Shown one piece after another: positions 43,692-57,800 of a stretch of 64,000 nucleotides of DNA; position 1 is the stretch's first letter; each line of letters begins with the position of its first letter. Under the pieces are notes generated by a model. That model was not told where the DNA came from and did not search any database. It worked only from the letters and a program-made list of their open reading frames with translations. Origin of the DNA: Biomphalaria glabrata. Lineage: Eukaryota > Mollusca > Gastropoda > Planorbidae. The position numbers and the translations under genes were made by a program. The stretch covers positions 4,520,001 through 4,584,000 of the forward strand of contig NC_074711.1 of the NCBI RefSeq assembly GCF_947242115.1, written 5' to 3'.

Positions 43692-46600
43692 ATGTCTACG
43701 TTTACTTTGAGTAAGAAATGCACGTTCGTTTTGTATTCGCAATTAGCTCTATCAGTGATAAGAGTCTAGATTCTAAACTTAGGCTATAATTATTATTATT
43801 ATAGATAGAGACATTAGATTTAGATCATTCATTAGTGTGATTAGAGTGACATTAGAGTCTAGATTCTAGATCTAGATCTAGTATTGGTATTGAATTATTG
43901 AACAGTAACCATGTAATGAATAATGATTTAAATGATTATGAATTTAGAATTATGTCAAGTATGATATTCATTTTTTCATGATAATAAAAAATAATAGTCA
44001 ATACTAACAATAGACTTGAATAGTCAACACAAAGACAAAACAGATCTAATTATTCTAATTATAAATTAATAAATATAGAATTAGATCTAGCCATTAGTGG
44101 CATTAGCCACCAGATTCTAATACTCAACTAATAGTAATACTGCCAGTACTGCAGTAGTGAGTTAAATAAAAGTGATTAATACAGATTACAGTATAGTTTA
44201 GATGTCAGATATAACTATAACCAGCTAAACTGATAGATTAAACCAAGTATATAGTCTATAATTATATATACTTATACTTATAGAGAGAAATTCTAGCACA
44301 ATAATGATATTTCATTATTTGTCTATAATAGTACTATTCTACTATTAGTTTTATTAAGTTGAACACTTGTCTAGCTCTTACTAAGTATAGCTTCTTCTTC
44401 TTTGAGTTGAAGACAGAACTCTAGGCCCTCGGAGGTTCCCCTTCATATGCCTGTCTGGGAAATATCCAAGCAATGTTAATTTTTTTATATCCCTATTACT
44501 GAAGGCTCTTATCCCAAGATGCTTGGGTTAGTGGTGAAGCTGAAGGTTGAGCACACACCAAGGAAACTCTCCCATATTCCTTCTCTGTCACATCAGCCAT
44601 GCAGGTGACCATAATAAAAACTACCCCTTGAGGAAAGGTGTGTGGATAGTGACAGGGTTGTTTGTTGGGGCTTTCTTCCATCCTCACCAGTGCATTGGAC
44701 TTAAGCAACTCAACTGTGGCTGACTGCCTCATCTGATCACCTGAGCACCACATTGAGGCTGAGAAGCTTTGCCTGGGAAGTATAAGATGCAGGTGTATGT
44801 ACACGGAGTATTGGCAGCACATAAAAATACTTAATATACTTAATATTCATATTCTACTATACTAGATATAATATATAAAAATTTACTTTATATAATATCC
44901 TTTTTGTTTTTTTTTCCTTTATAGAGAGTACTTATGCATCTCTACCAAGAACTACTAGGGGCCAACCTATTGTCATAAATGGAGATCCCAAGGGAGAAAA
45001 CTTTCTGTATTGCAATGGAAGTAATGTTTTTATACGAAATATTAAGGTAATTTACTGCAGCACAAAATTTAGTATAAAACATTTGCTTCGTAAACATTCT
45101 AAATCTACATTAAACATATATTTGGTTGTTTTTACAAATCTTATATCAACTCACTCTGTCTGTCAGGTTGAAACTTTGTGCAATTATTCATTGACATAGA
45201 CAAGACATAAATCTTTTTTTTTTTATTTAACCAATTAGACAATTAATCACTGGTAATTAATTATTTTATTTAATAGCAACAAGTGAAACTAATACTTCAG
45301 TATTCACAGATATGACTAAATTTGTTGAGTTTAGTCCCCTTAAATAATTGCTATTTCTCCCTCATGCATTCTCTGATCAAGTTGATACTTTAAACCATTA
45401 ATTTTTGTACCTAACAAAAAATGAATCAAGACACAAAAATACTCAATTAGCCCATTAATTATTGGTAATTATTTTTTTTAGTCAGTTCTCATAGCACCTT
45501 CAGCCTACACTTTGTTCTTTATAAATAAATTCTCAATAGTTATTATTACTGCTATCAGTTTTACATCTGTTCACTTTTCTTTCCTTAGGATACTTCTGTG
45601 TGTGATGTCTACTCTGAGCATGCCAAAGAGACTACAGTTGCCAAGTATTCACCATCTCGATTTTATATTGCTTCTGGAGGTGAGCAAAGAATACATATTA
45701 AAAAATGTACAAAAAGGCCCTGATGACAAAAGTTTTTTTAATGTTGGTTTTACCCCACAGTTTGTGAAAATGCATGATTCATTCAAACATGAACTGTTTA
45801 TATGTAAACACTTCCTTATCTGTGACAAACACAGAAAAATGTCAGCTGTAAAACTCTATATTCAGATTTACATCACTGAAATTTATTTAGATAAATTTGA
45901 TAAACTTCCTGAGACAAAAGTTACAGCCTAAAACTGTTTAAAGGTGTAATGTCAGTTGTTCTTTTTCTAGACAATTCATTATGTCCTTTTTGAGATAACA
46001 GTGAATGATTCTACACTGAGTTGATCATGTGCAGCTCTTTGTTTGTTTTTAATTGGTAGGAAAATATTTTTAAAAATCAAACACGTCAAAAGAAAATTTT
46101 TTTTCTTTTTTCTTTCTGATAGACAAAGAAGGCAAAGTGCGAGTTTGGGACACTGTCAATAAAGAACATGTCCTGAAAATTGAACATTGTGCTCTTGGGG
46201 GACCCATTAAAGATTTAGACTGGACAATGGACAATCAGAAACTTTGTGTCGTTGGCGAGGGCAGAGAAGTGTAAGTACTTGATGTCATGTCTTGCATTCT
46301 CTCCCTGTCAAGAAAATAACGACTTTTCTTTCTTTTAAGGTTAAGGGGTGGCATGATGGCTGAGCGGTTTATCGCTTGGATTCCGAACCTGGGGTCCTGG
46401 GTTCAAATCTTGGTAAAGACTAGGATTTTGAATTTTGGGATTTTCAGGGCGTCCCTGTGTTTCCACCCAACTATAATGGGTACCTGACTTAAGTTGGGGA
46501 AAGTAAAGCGGTTGGTTGTTTTGTTAGGCACATGACACCCACTCATTAACTATTGGTCAAAGAAACAGATGACCTTAACATCATCTGCCCTATAGATCGC

Positions 46601-49600
46601 AAGGTCTGAAAGGGGAACTTTACATTATTTTCTTTTACAACAGAGTGTTGGAATTTTTCATGGCCCATTCCTACCTAGTTTTATTCCTTGGCATTTAAAT
46701 TAATTTGAGATTATTGTTGGCATTTATTAGATATTTGTTTGTTTGTTGTTGTTTTTTGTTTTGTTGCTTTTATTTATTTAATGTTTTTTGTATATGCATC
46801 TAATTTTGCATAATTCTTTTTTTTTTTAACTTAAGCTTTGGTCGTGCATTTACATTTGATTCTGGAAATTCTGTGGGTGAAATCACTGGGCATAGCAAGC
46901 CCATTAACAGTGTGTCCATAAGACAGGGTCGGCCAATGAGGATTGTCACAGGAAGTGAAGATTTCACTGCTGTCTTCTATGAGGGACCACCATTTAAGTT
47001 CAAGTGCACTAAGGCTGTAAGATTTTCAAAGTTTTTTATTTATTATTTACAGTCGCAACGTTTTTGATATGAGGATGAAACTAAATGGCAGTAACATAGA
47101 TATATAATTTTTGCTTTTTTAACAGGATCATCAGAACTTTATTAATTGTGTTCGTTACAGCCCCGATGGTGAAAAGTTTATAACTGGAGGAGCTGATGGA
47201 AAAGTAAGTTGTTATTTACATTCCTTCGTGCTTTTCAATTTCTTTGATTACTTTTTAGGCTGTTGTTATTCTTATAGAATGCTTCAATGTTTTTTTTTAA
47301 TTTAATAATGAATAAAGATATTGAAATGTGTTTTCATTTTAATTTTCATTCTTTTCTCTACAAATTTTGTATATATGTCATTACTCTCTTGTCAGCTCTT
47401 TGTTTATGATGGCAAGTCTTCTGACATCATTGGAGAACTTGGGGCACCCAAAGCACATGCTGGAGGCATTTATTCTGTGAGTGTCAATGTCAATTAGTTA
47501 CTAAACACAAATTTGAACTCATAATAAGTTTTGCAATACTAAAAAAAATATACTCAATTTTGCGCCAGTAGAATTTTCTTTCTAAACATTGTTATGAAAG
47601 CACATAGCATTAATCTATTTCATTTAATTCAAAATTTTCTTCTTGAAAAATCTCAAAAACAAGATATTGTATATTGCATCAACTGAAATTGAAAATTAAA
47701 TGCATTTTGCTTCTTTTTAGATCTGCTTCAGTCCAGATGGCAAGAAACTTTTGACAGTATCTGGTGATAAAACAGCTAAAATCTGGAACCTTGACAGCAA
47801 TTCAGTTGAGACGTGAGTGTCATAGCCATTTATTTGGACATTTTGACTTGACTGAAATATATTTTTCTTTCTCAGCCCAATCTAAGTGAATGCTCTTATT
47901 GGTTTCACCCTGTTGGTTTTTCAGAGAATTCATCCTGGGCAACCAGGTGACAGATATGCAGGTTGGATGTTTATGGCAAGGAGACTCTATTCTTACAGTC
48001 TCCCTGTCTGGTTACATCAACTATTTAGAGCCTGCTAGTCCATCGCAGCCGAAGAAAGTCATCAAGGTATTTGTTTTGTTCACTTTGGGAAACTGCATCG
48101 ATTGGTTTTTCATTGACTATGGCAGCACAACCACAAAGTACACATAACATGCATTGGGCATCCTGGCCCACTAACTTTTGTTGTGAAATTTTCTGCGCTG
48201 TCGTCTTTAGGCTTTAAAAAAATGGATTTAAATATTAAATTAAAATCCCTCATCTCTTAACAGGATTCATACTGTAAATGCTTTAATCAACAGCCAGTTT
48301 TTTTTTTTGTTTTTTTTTGGGGGGGGGGGGACAAGTGTTTCTATATATGTCTTTCACATACCTCATTCTTTTAGAAAGCTCGCTAAAATATTTTATAGAA
48401 CTCTAAACCAATAAGAATAATCCTAAACTTTTCTTTAAAACGTTTTTAACATTTTTTTTTTGTCAGGGTCACAACAAACCTATCATGGCAGTCGCAGTCA
48501 ATGGGCCTCAGTTCTACACTGCAAGTAGTGATGGTCTGATTAGTATCCTTTATAACAGTTGATGCCTGCACTCTTTCATGTCTATCAGCTTTTTTAGAAT
48601 AACATTTGAATGAAATAGCACCCTGCAACGCCAGTGCTGTCAGTGCAGCAATTCTTAAGACGAGACAAATTGTTAAAGAAGGCCTGAACACTGACCTGCA
48701 ATGTCACTATCTTTAGGCAGTTAAGACCAGTAGCTCGTTGCCACGTCACAGGTCTGTGCGACATGGCAATGAGCTATTGATCTAAACTGCCCACAGGTTG
48801 TGGCCATTGCAGGTTGGCGTTATGGCCTTTTATAACAAATGGTCTCGGTTAAGATGCTAAGCTTTAGGTGTTGTGGTTACGTTTCTAATTTCTACTATTA
48901 GCTTACACTTAAGGGGGAAGTCACAAAGTTGATAGAGTGTACTGCTAATAATGCAGATGTTGTGGGTATGATCCACATACCTGCCGTATTTTACTTTTTC
49001 AATGACTATTGGATCCTGTGCAAGCTGAACTGAACTGATCAAATTTTATTAACTAAGGAAGGAATTTATTTTTATTTTCTATGACATGGTTTAGTTACAT
49101 AATGAAGCCAGAGTATAAAATGACTTTGTGGGAAATAAGCAACTTTATGTGTAATTTTCTATTATACTTTGTACTGGTGTTCATGTACTCAATACTTTGT
49201 TTATATGGTGCTCCCCCTTACATGACAGTGTCAGTTCGTTAATAGTCTTGTACTCGAGCCCTTCCTTGACCACATGACAGTTAGTTGGGAGGCTGCCACC
49301 AGCCACAATGATGACTTCAGGGGCAAAGGTCACACCAACCAGGTGACAGACATGGTCCAAGACGGAGATTACCTAATCTCTGTGGCTATGGATGACACTG
49401 TGCGATACACCCGTTCTGCCTCATTGGAATACAGGTTAATATCTTTTTTCTGTGATTCCTCTCTCAGTTCATATGCACAGTTAGTGGTGCTATGTCTTTG
49501 TTTAAGGCTGTAACTCTTTGAATTTAATTCTTATATTTTTCCTAATTATGCTATCATTAATAATCATTACTTTCTCTCTTTACAGTACCTGATTGTTAAT

Positions 49601-52600
49601 GTCTATTATTTACCGGTACTAAAACTTTATTGTGACTGTTTTACTGAAAACTCATTTTTTTTTATATACACAGTTACATTTTCCCTTGAAAGTCAGAAAA
49701 CTTTTAATACAAATGGTTGATATTAGATGTACAATTATTTTGTTTTTGAATTAGGTAAAAAAAAAAATGTCTAAAACTGTACATTGATCAATCAGTTTGT
49801 CCTTAGAAATAATGCCAGCACTTACACAGAATCTATAGCTTAGTCTAGAACAGCGGTTCTCAACCTTTTTAAGCTCCATGACCCCTTTTTGCAATCTGCT
49901 ACTCTGACTCGACCCCCGACACACACATACAGCAACAGAAGAGTAGACAATAGCAATCCATATTTTCGATGGTCTTAAGCGACCCCTGGCAGATAGTCAA
50001 TCGACCCCTCAAGAGGGTCACGGCCCACAGGTTGAGAACCCCCTGGTCTAGAACAACAGATAGTAGTGACTAAGCACATCCACACATTTTGTTGCAACAC
50101 GTGGTTTTAAAAGTAATTGTTGTTTCATTGCCATCTTAACCCTTCTAGAAATGTTTCTATTGTATTGATTACTGATGTTTGCAGCAATGACACACTCAAG
50201 CTTGACTCACAGCCAAGAGCAGTAGACAGTAAAAATGGCATAGCTGTAATTGCTTGTCTACATCATGTAAGGCACGCTTTCATTTTACAAATTAGGTGGC
50301 TTCACTTACGGGCAACAATGAGTGTCCTATGGCTACTTAACTATACTTATACACCTGTATTGATCATTAAAGAGCCTTAGTGCAGTTATATTGATTGCTT
50401 TATAGGTACACTTACTGCAGCTATATAGATTGTTATAGAGCGACACTTACTGCAGCTATGGATTGCTTTAAATCTACACTTACTGCAACTATATTGATTG
50501 TTATAGAGTGTTGATGTTAATATAATTTTAAAAAATGTTTTCAGTTGGTTGTGCTTCAAGCACCAGGACGTAAACTATCCACACTTCCTGTCAAGTTTGA
50601 GGCTTTGAGCGTCAGTATCAGACCTGGTGGTACAGAAGTAGCTGTTGGATCGGTAAGAAATACATCTTCAGTAAATAGTTATTTATTTTAGTAAATGAAA
50701 AATATGCTCATTTATTTTGTACTGAAAATGATTTATATTGTTAAAATCACAGGTTTGTCTAGTATTCTCATAATACATTTAAGTAACCTTTATTTTTTTA
50801 AAAACTTCATTGCTTGACTTAGACTTTAATATTGGTAATAAATCTTTCCTTTTCAGAAAACTCAGTTGCATATATTTGAATTGAGCAATGGAACACTGAA
50901 GGAAGTAAAAACAGAAGAGTCTCTGGAAGTGACCACTGTAGACTACTCACCAGATGGCGCTTGGCTGGCACTGGGTTCTAAGAACAAAGTGCGTCTGATC
51001 CAGTTGGATGGCTGGAAGGTCAGTGTCACCACTACCATTAGTTATTATGAGACTTGGTGGTTGTGTGTATGGGTGGGATCAATTAAACTGCTTTCAATTA
51101 TTTGTCCAATAAAGACATTTGATTGGATCTTGATGCTATAAGCATGAAAGTAGCGCAATATAAAAGCTATAATAATAATCTTGCTAGCTGTAGTGCATTG
51201 AGACACTTAGCACTGAACAATGAAGACCACACGTCACAAACTTATTAGACAAGACCTTGAGAAATGTCTGTTGCCAATGTAGCGAGGTTCCTCAACAAAT
51301 AGACTTCATGAAGTCAAAAGACTGTCCTGGTCTTACATTAACATAAACATAATAACTTCTGGCAATTAGAATTTCAGAACCAATTATCCTAGGAATCTCT
51401 TACTTGAAGGAATAGCACAGAGCCCCATTAAAAGTATTAAGTAAGACCAAGAAAATCTGCCCCCTATGCAAGAATTCAGCAACCAAACACATTTGGTCTC
51501 TGGACCAAAATATGTGAGCCCCCTTGAACCTGACAGCATTCCCAAAATTTTTCTATTATTTTGTTTTATAAATGTCTGACTCATTTAGAAGTAGGGATTG
51601 TTAAATCATAGCCCAAAATCCCTGTAAGATAGCAGGGGATTGTGGGGGGCAGGGTCCAAACTAAGGAACATTGAGATGCAGATTGTGATCCAAGTGCAAA
51701 CTCCACACGTCCATTCAGCCATCTTCTAATGTAGAGGAGGTTACCTTGTACTACACTAAGGGTACAGGTTTAAAAAAAACATTTTAAAGCAACTCTTAGT
51801 TTACTAGCTCTAACAAAAAAAAATACAAATATTCATTTTTAACAGATTGTGAATACCAGAATTTGTTGCTTCATTTCAGGAAACTAACATTTTATTATGT
51901 TGTTTTTTTGTAAACTGTTAACTTCCTTTCAACTTTAATTGCTGTTTTATATTTTAGAGGGGGAGAGGTAATGTAAGTTATGAATATATGAAAATGTAAG
52001 TTATTGTGACACATATGGTACTCTTGACTTTCTTAGAAGTTTTACTTTCTAGTTTTTTTTTTTATGCTTTGTCCTTAACAATTCCAACATGAGTTAGAAA
52101 AAGAAAATCTGATCATAACAATGGTGTGGTCTGTTTGTTTTGGCTTGTGTTTTAATGTTAATGATGAAACTTTTCTAGGATGAAATAGGTGGCTGGGGAG
52201 AACAGCACACAGCCAAAGTCACTTGCGTCAAGTGGTCCCCCAATTCACAGAGGTTTGTGTCTGCTGCTATCGATTCACATATCATCCTTTGGGAGTTTGG
52301 AAAGTATAAAGGCCAAAAACCTTCTGTCAAAGGTAAGCATACAGTTCCAGAGTTTAAATTTGTCTAAGCCAATATTTTCAACTTTGGAATGGATTTCATA
52401 TTTTAAAACAGAAGAAAGTTTGATCCTTTAAGACCTCAAGTTTAATTATTTGGTTATTGGGTTAGTTGTGATTTCTGGAAAAATAAATGTAGGAATCTGT
52501 TCTCATTTAGTCTAATATAATGTAATTTGTATAAACACAAGTTATGGTCCCAAACAATTTAGATGTCATTTTGTTTTTTCTTTTTTAAAGCACATCCCAT

Positions 52601-52694
52601 GAGTCACGTGAACAAACTTGCTTGGTTAGATAACCACACACTGGTGACAGCTGGTCAAGACTCTAATGTCAAACTTTGGAATGTCTCAGAATAA
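43692..52694 (+). CDS. WDR1: WD repeat-containing protein 1 / actin-interacting protein 1 (WDR1/AIP1), complete
   Basis: Actin-binding double beta-propeller that works with ADF/cofilin to disassemble filaments. Sixteen exons: 43692-43710, 44925-45046, 45589-45679, 46123-46270, 46836-47016, 47126-47203, 47396-47476, 47721-47812, 47925-48066, 48467-48542, 49281-49434, 50185-50266, 50545-50652, 50857-51018, 52179-52332, 52591-52694 (stop TAA). They give 597 residues against 606 in human, with every splice phase consistent. Start: 'ATGTCTACGTTTACTTTG'. Hallmarks: '[15 protein letters not shown]', '[15 protein letters not shown]', 'VVGEGRE.FGRAF', '[10 protein letters not shown]', '[11 protein letters not shown]', '[10 protein letters not shown]', '[11 protein letters not shown]', 'GKGHTNQV', 'MDDTVRYT', '[20 protein letters not shown]', matching WD blades across both propellers. 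No frameshift or odd codon use seen. Introns hold a SINE (46345-46622), AT-rich repeats (45130-45500) and a hAT MITE (49851-50045). Confidence 0.97.
46345..46622 (+). mobile_element. tRNA-derived SINE, family 1, in WDR1 intron
   Basis: Head 'ggtggcatgatggctgagcg', B box 'gggttcaaatcttggtaaag', body 'aatgggtacctgacttaagt' and tail 'gatcgcaaggtctgaaaggg'. Full length, sense to WDR1, between the exons at 46270 and 46836. Confidence 0.85.
48680..48830. mobile_element. Palindromic MITE, second copy, in WDR1 intron
   Basis: 'ggcctgaacactgacctgca' to 'tgcaggttggcgttatggcc'; the middle 'gttgccacgtcacaggtctg' and 'atggcaatgagctattgat' match 28378-28532. More diverged at its right end. Confidence 0.6.
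48912..48985 (+). pseudogene. tRNA-Ile-like relic in WDR1 intron
   Basis: 'aagtcacaaagttgatagag' resembles a D arm, 'actgctaataatgcag' resembles the tRNA-Ile anticodon arm (AAT), and 'gtgggtatgatccacata' resembles a T arm. The acceptor stem is not closed and the boxes are degenerate, so it is more likely a dead tRNA copy than a working gene. Confidence 0.4.
49851..50045. mobile_element. hAT-type MITE with perfect 8-bp target duplication
   Basis: Ends 'cagcggttctcaaccttttt' and 'ggttgagaaccccctg' are the well-known hAT-type termini. Flanking 'gtctagaa' at 49843-49850 and 50046-50053 is a perfect duplication, so the insertion is fairly young. 195 bp, no coding sequence, in a WDR1 intron. Confidence 0.85.
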
Positions 52695-53472
52695 ATCCAG
52701 TCAGGCACTTAGCAAATTGATCTAGTTAAATACCAATTATTTCAAATCAGCACTTTGAGTAAAGATACTTATGCATTATACTACTTTTGTCACCTGTTGG
52801 CTAATCATTTTTATCAATGATTTTATTTGAGGTATTTGCTTTAAATTAACTGTGAGGTATGCTTTGTGTTCAAATATTTGGTTGCCTGCTCATTTATACT
52901 TGTACTATTGTCGGGAATGCTTGTTAAAAATGTAGTCTTTTTGAATTTATTGTAAACTCTAAGAGTGCCTATCTCTGTGTTGTTCTAGTTTAAAATCATG
53001 GTTTGCCCCTGATTATAAATCAAGTGATTTACATCTTATATACATATGTTTATTTATTTTCTGCAAGACTTTGGGACTCACCAAAACAAGGCTGTTAAAT
53101 ACTTTTAACCTTTGGTTTAGACACATTGGTGAATGTTAAGACAAATCCTTTGTTTACTGTCTAAGTGTATCAGTACTATGTAAAGTGCAGCTCTCCATTT
53201 AAAACAGGATGTCAAAGTCAGCAATACAAAGTAGTAGATCTTATTAGTTTTATGGAAGTCCATTACAAGGCCAAGATTTCTTTGTAGACACTGTTTACTG
53301 TGACTTAGTTGTAGACTAAGTGCCTTACATGCTTTTACAGCTGTCTTGATCCAGTCCTCTCATTGTTGTATTCACTACCGACTCTTTGAGAGATATCAAC
53401 TGAAAGCTGTAAGGTGAAATGTTTTTAATTAAATAATGTCTTTCAAATATATCGTGTTTGACTTAGTTGTAT

Positions 53473-53478
53473 AATAAA
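53473..53478 (+). terminator. Candidate polyadenylation signal of WDR1
   Basis: 'aataaa' about 780 bp after the WDR1 stop codon, followed by 'ctttgtaacacc'. It is the clearest plus-strand signal before the convergent CLINT1 gene. Other AT-rich candidates exist further on, so the real 3' end is uncertain. Confidence 0.5.
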
Positions 53479-53479
53479 A

Positions 53480-54891
53480 CTTTGTAACACCAGGAACTGA
53501 ACTCCCATGAATGAGCATTTATTAAGTCAATAGATACACAGCCCATATCACACACTGAAATAACTTCAGAGCATTTATTAAACCTGCCTAGTAGTGGAAA
53601 AAAACAAACAAATTTTTATATGTATAAATATATACAATGATTTAAGCAGAATATACTTCATGTATTGTACATACGAAATAAATAGTACCTTCATAAACTT
53701 GTCATAAATACACAGTAAAAACTAGAGCCAATGTGGCAATCTTTTTTAAACAGCAGTGATCCAATAAGACTTTCATTTGATCAATGATATTAATGTTAGG
53801 GGGACGGGGACATTGATTGCTACTTTAGCATTGGTAGTATTTGGGGGGGGGGGGGGGGTAAAGATCACCAATTAATCCATTGTGCCCATATTTGTAAGAG
53901 AAATCAATAAGACTTGACATGGCCTACCAGAGGTCAAAGTCATTAAAACTAAGGAATTCGTCAGTTTTGAGCAATCATTGATTAGGTGGGTGTACATTCA
54001 TTTAGAACTACAAAGACACAGAGTTTCGGTAAAGAAACAGCGTTATAGTAAAGTAAGTTATCACTTTAACTTGCTGGGTGCCAGATGTCCTCTTAGGCTA
54101 TATTCATTTGTTAATAGTACATTTGCCGATTGTTTTTTGCTGCTTCTCATAAACAATCTTTCTAAACTGATTCTTCAAATCAACTATCTCTCTAAACATT
54201 TGGTGCATAATTCTATAAAGATGCAGAAGGTCAGAACAAAATGAATGACATTAGCTAGAATTTAAAAAAAAAAAAATGAAACTGATAAAACAAACTCTAC
54301 AGCAGTGCAGACTGTCTGGGTCATAAGCTTGGTTTTGTGACTACAACTACTATGCTACCCAACAACCTAATGCTATTTCACCCACAAAGAGAGAACAAAA
54401 CCAAAGAATGAACTAGTTCTAACCAAAGTGTCAGTGATGCTTTCAACTGGCTCTTGCTACAAGGTGTCTAGCAGACCCATCTACTGCACTACCTTGTCCT
54501 TACACTCACATTTTGTTTTCCCATTAGCAACCAAGTTAACCAAGAGTTTTAATTTGTAACAAGAAGACAAAAAAAAAAAAAAAAAAACAGCTACCATGTA
54601 GATAGTAGATCAGTTTTGGCATAGCTGCTGAATACATGAACATATAAAATGTAAATTAATAAGTTTTGTTTTGGGTGGGTGGGGGGGATGTCTTACATGT
54701 TCACAAGTCAACATAATAATGGATAAAATGGTATCAGAAAGTAATACTAGAGTCTCCATAGTTATCAATACCAACATAATAACACAACCAAGAAGTAATT
54801 ACTCTCTCTCTAATTACTTCAATCTGAATAGTAGAAATAATGAATTTGTAGCTCGTTTTTCTTTCAAAGATATATGAATGTCTACGTTCTT
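53480..54891. other. Convergent 3' region of WDR1 and CLINT1
   Basis: AT-rich sequence expected to hold the CLINT1 3' UTR. 'tttatt' on the plus strand at about 53517 and 53572 are possible minus-strand poly(A) signals, which would make the two 3' ends lie within 100 bp of each other. G runs at 53843-53857 and 54675-54687. No gene. Confidence 0.5.
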
Positions 54892-57800
54892 TCAGTTTTT
54901 CACATTCCCAAATGCACTGAAGGCTGTGTCTGTCCTCTTCTGAAAAGATGCATTGCCGGACATGCTGTTGGTAGACATCATCTGAATTCCAATGTTGCCC
55001 TGTGGCATCGTACCCATCATGCTGGGTTGACCCATTCCCATCATCCCTGGAATAGCAAAGACGCAATAAATACTTCAAAATCTCAGTAATAACAACACTA
55101 ATTTTTTAAAAATATATTCTTAGAGAAATAAGCAATGTAAGTGAATTCCATTGAAAATAGATTTGAATAAACTTATTTGACAAACTCCAGCCAGTTCAAG
55201 CTAGTTATGAGAAATTAAAACCAACACTTCACAATGTAGCTAGTTACATTAGTTAGGCTGGGTCGACAGCATTATTTTGGTAACTAGGATTATAAGCAGT
55301 TTCTAGAAGATGTTCCAGGAAGAAATAATGAAACAAGGTGCAGTTCAACAAATGTAGGGGAATAAAGATAACCTTCAGGTCTATTACATGCTATGGGCTT
55401 CTGTCCAGGGCTTTTGCAAGAGCTTAGAGCCTCTCAAGCCCTCACTTAAATGGAGTTTAATGATGATGATCAGGTTCTACACATGACAGAATAATTGGTG
55501 GCATCTATGGAAATCCAAACGGGCCCAAAGTAAAACCAATTACTGATAATTAAAAACACTATAGTTATAAGTTATACATACCCATATTGGTCATGACTGG
55601 CCTTTGGTTGGCTGGTACCATCATGGGTGAAGGCATGATAGGTACAGTTGTGTTCTGTAATGACATGTTGGCCATACCTTGGTTCAATGTGTTCATCCCG
55701 GGACTCATCAGACCCATTCCTGTACATACAAGCAAAATAATTTGGTCAAACCATTCAAACATGCATTTTATGTAAACACTAAACAAAGAAATAATTAGAT
55801 ACACAATCAATTAAAATGATGACTTGCTGATACATAAATGACACTGAATATAATGTGAAAAGATTGCCACATTAACTGCTACAACTCTTAGAATAGTCAA
55901 TGCTGGCCAGGTGATTTGTTTTATTTTTTTTTTTACAAACTAAACTTAAGGAAAAACTAACTACATGCCCTTAGAAGTTTTCTACTATGAAACTGCAACA
56001 ATGTTTTAAAAACTGAAACCAATAATATGAAAAAGTGATAGTCAAACAGAAAGTAAATGAAACAAAACATTCAAAACCTAGCAACCAGTTTTTATAGAGC
56101 ACACTCAGTACAAAATGACAAAAGTTTTCATAAAGAAAACCAGACTTTGCGTTTTGTTTTCACTTTCAATCTATTCACATAAAACACTTGAATAACTAGC
56201 GACAAACAAATGTGTTTATTATATCAAATAATCATGCAAAATAGAAAAAAAAAAAGGGAGGGAACACTATAGCCAATGAAATAAAAGTTATCTCAGGGCA
56301 TAAATGAAGCTTTTAGTGCTGACACAAATTATTATATATTACATGTCATGTTTATCTCAAGTCAGCATGTAGTTACATATTTCATTAGAAAATATTTGTT
56401 GACCAAAGGCCATCAGAACAAAATCACACATTTTTCTCAACAACAGTGAATATAACTGTTTTGTCTTGTGTAAATATTTGTTCTTACAATCAGAAAGTTA
56501 TTCTAGTTCAAACACAAAGAGTCAAATATGAAGTGAAAACGATGTCACATTTAAATACAGTCTACGTTACAATCAAGGATGAGGAGGACAGGATTTGATA
56601 GAAGCAAAGAAATAAATTGCCAGCACAATGCTAAGTATACACATACTGAATGTTTTCCAAAGAAAGAAAATGTTCTTCAAATTGAGCTTTTTATTGGAAA
56701 GAGTACATGCAGTGAAAACATTGCAAGATAAAATCATCACAATGAAAAAATTAAAATATATATATATAAATAAAATACATAATAAAAATATTTAAACCTT
56801 TCCTCCGATTTAACAAATATACAAGAATGTACAATAATACTTCCCTAGATGTAACAAAGGATATGTACATAGCATCTAACAAGCTGATGACTGTATGTGT
56901 TAACATTCTTTTTCAACCATTTCTTTGCCTAAATGGCAAAGTTGTTTAAGTTGGGCAATGGAGCAATGATACACTTGAGGAATATTGAAGGGACTTACAA
57001 AAGCTTTACTCAAAGATTCTTTCCAAATATATACTCTGCATTCAATTTATTAATGTATCAGATAACAACTGAAAATATACCCAGGATCTTTTAACAAAGA
57101 AACACATTTTCTTACTCTGATATCTGGTTTCTTTCTTTACTAATGTCTGGTTCTTCATTTTCAACAACTAATTATCATTTAGACCTTTTTTTTTAGGATT
57201 TAATGCTATTTTTAATTGCAAAAGTTTTAAGGAATGAAAAAAAGAACAGTGTAAAAAAAATGTTATATCCTTTTCTCCCCTTCATACAAAAAATTTAGTT
57301 AAAAAAAAACAAAAACATTGAGCACAAAGCCAAAACCACCCCAAACAGAGACTCTACATATATGTGAACCACACTGAAGTCTGATCCAGATATTCCTATA
57401 ACATCAAGACACACAGAATGAAACCAAATGAGAGGAACATGGTCAATTAAACAAAACTCAGTGCCAACAAGAATAGAACATGCTGGAAACAGCTAGCCTA
57501 CCTGCAAACATGTCTGGGTACCAGAGGACTCCTTAGACACAGGGGAAATATTACCTTGGTTATTAAATTATACACTTGAAAACGGACAGTATTGAAATAA
57601 AAAATTTTGTCTCTGAAAGCCTTGTTACTTTGTTGACTACTATGAACAACGTGTTACAGACCTTTGCAAGTCTAAAAAATGTTAAGTTTTGAACTATAAA
57701 ATGATTGATTATAATCAGCAAGGACTAAACCTGTTAAATGAGAGACGCAAACATAGGCATCTTCAAAAGATTTTACACAACATTTTGAAACCACTGATGA

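Noticed and set aside
44496-44822. Minus-strand open frame of 108 codons in the first WDR1 intron
   Set aside because: No recognisable domain, no splice context and no support from neighbours; may be part of an unidentified repeat.
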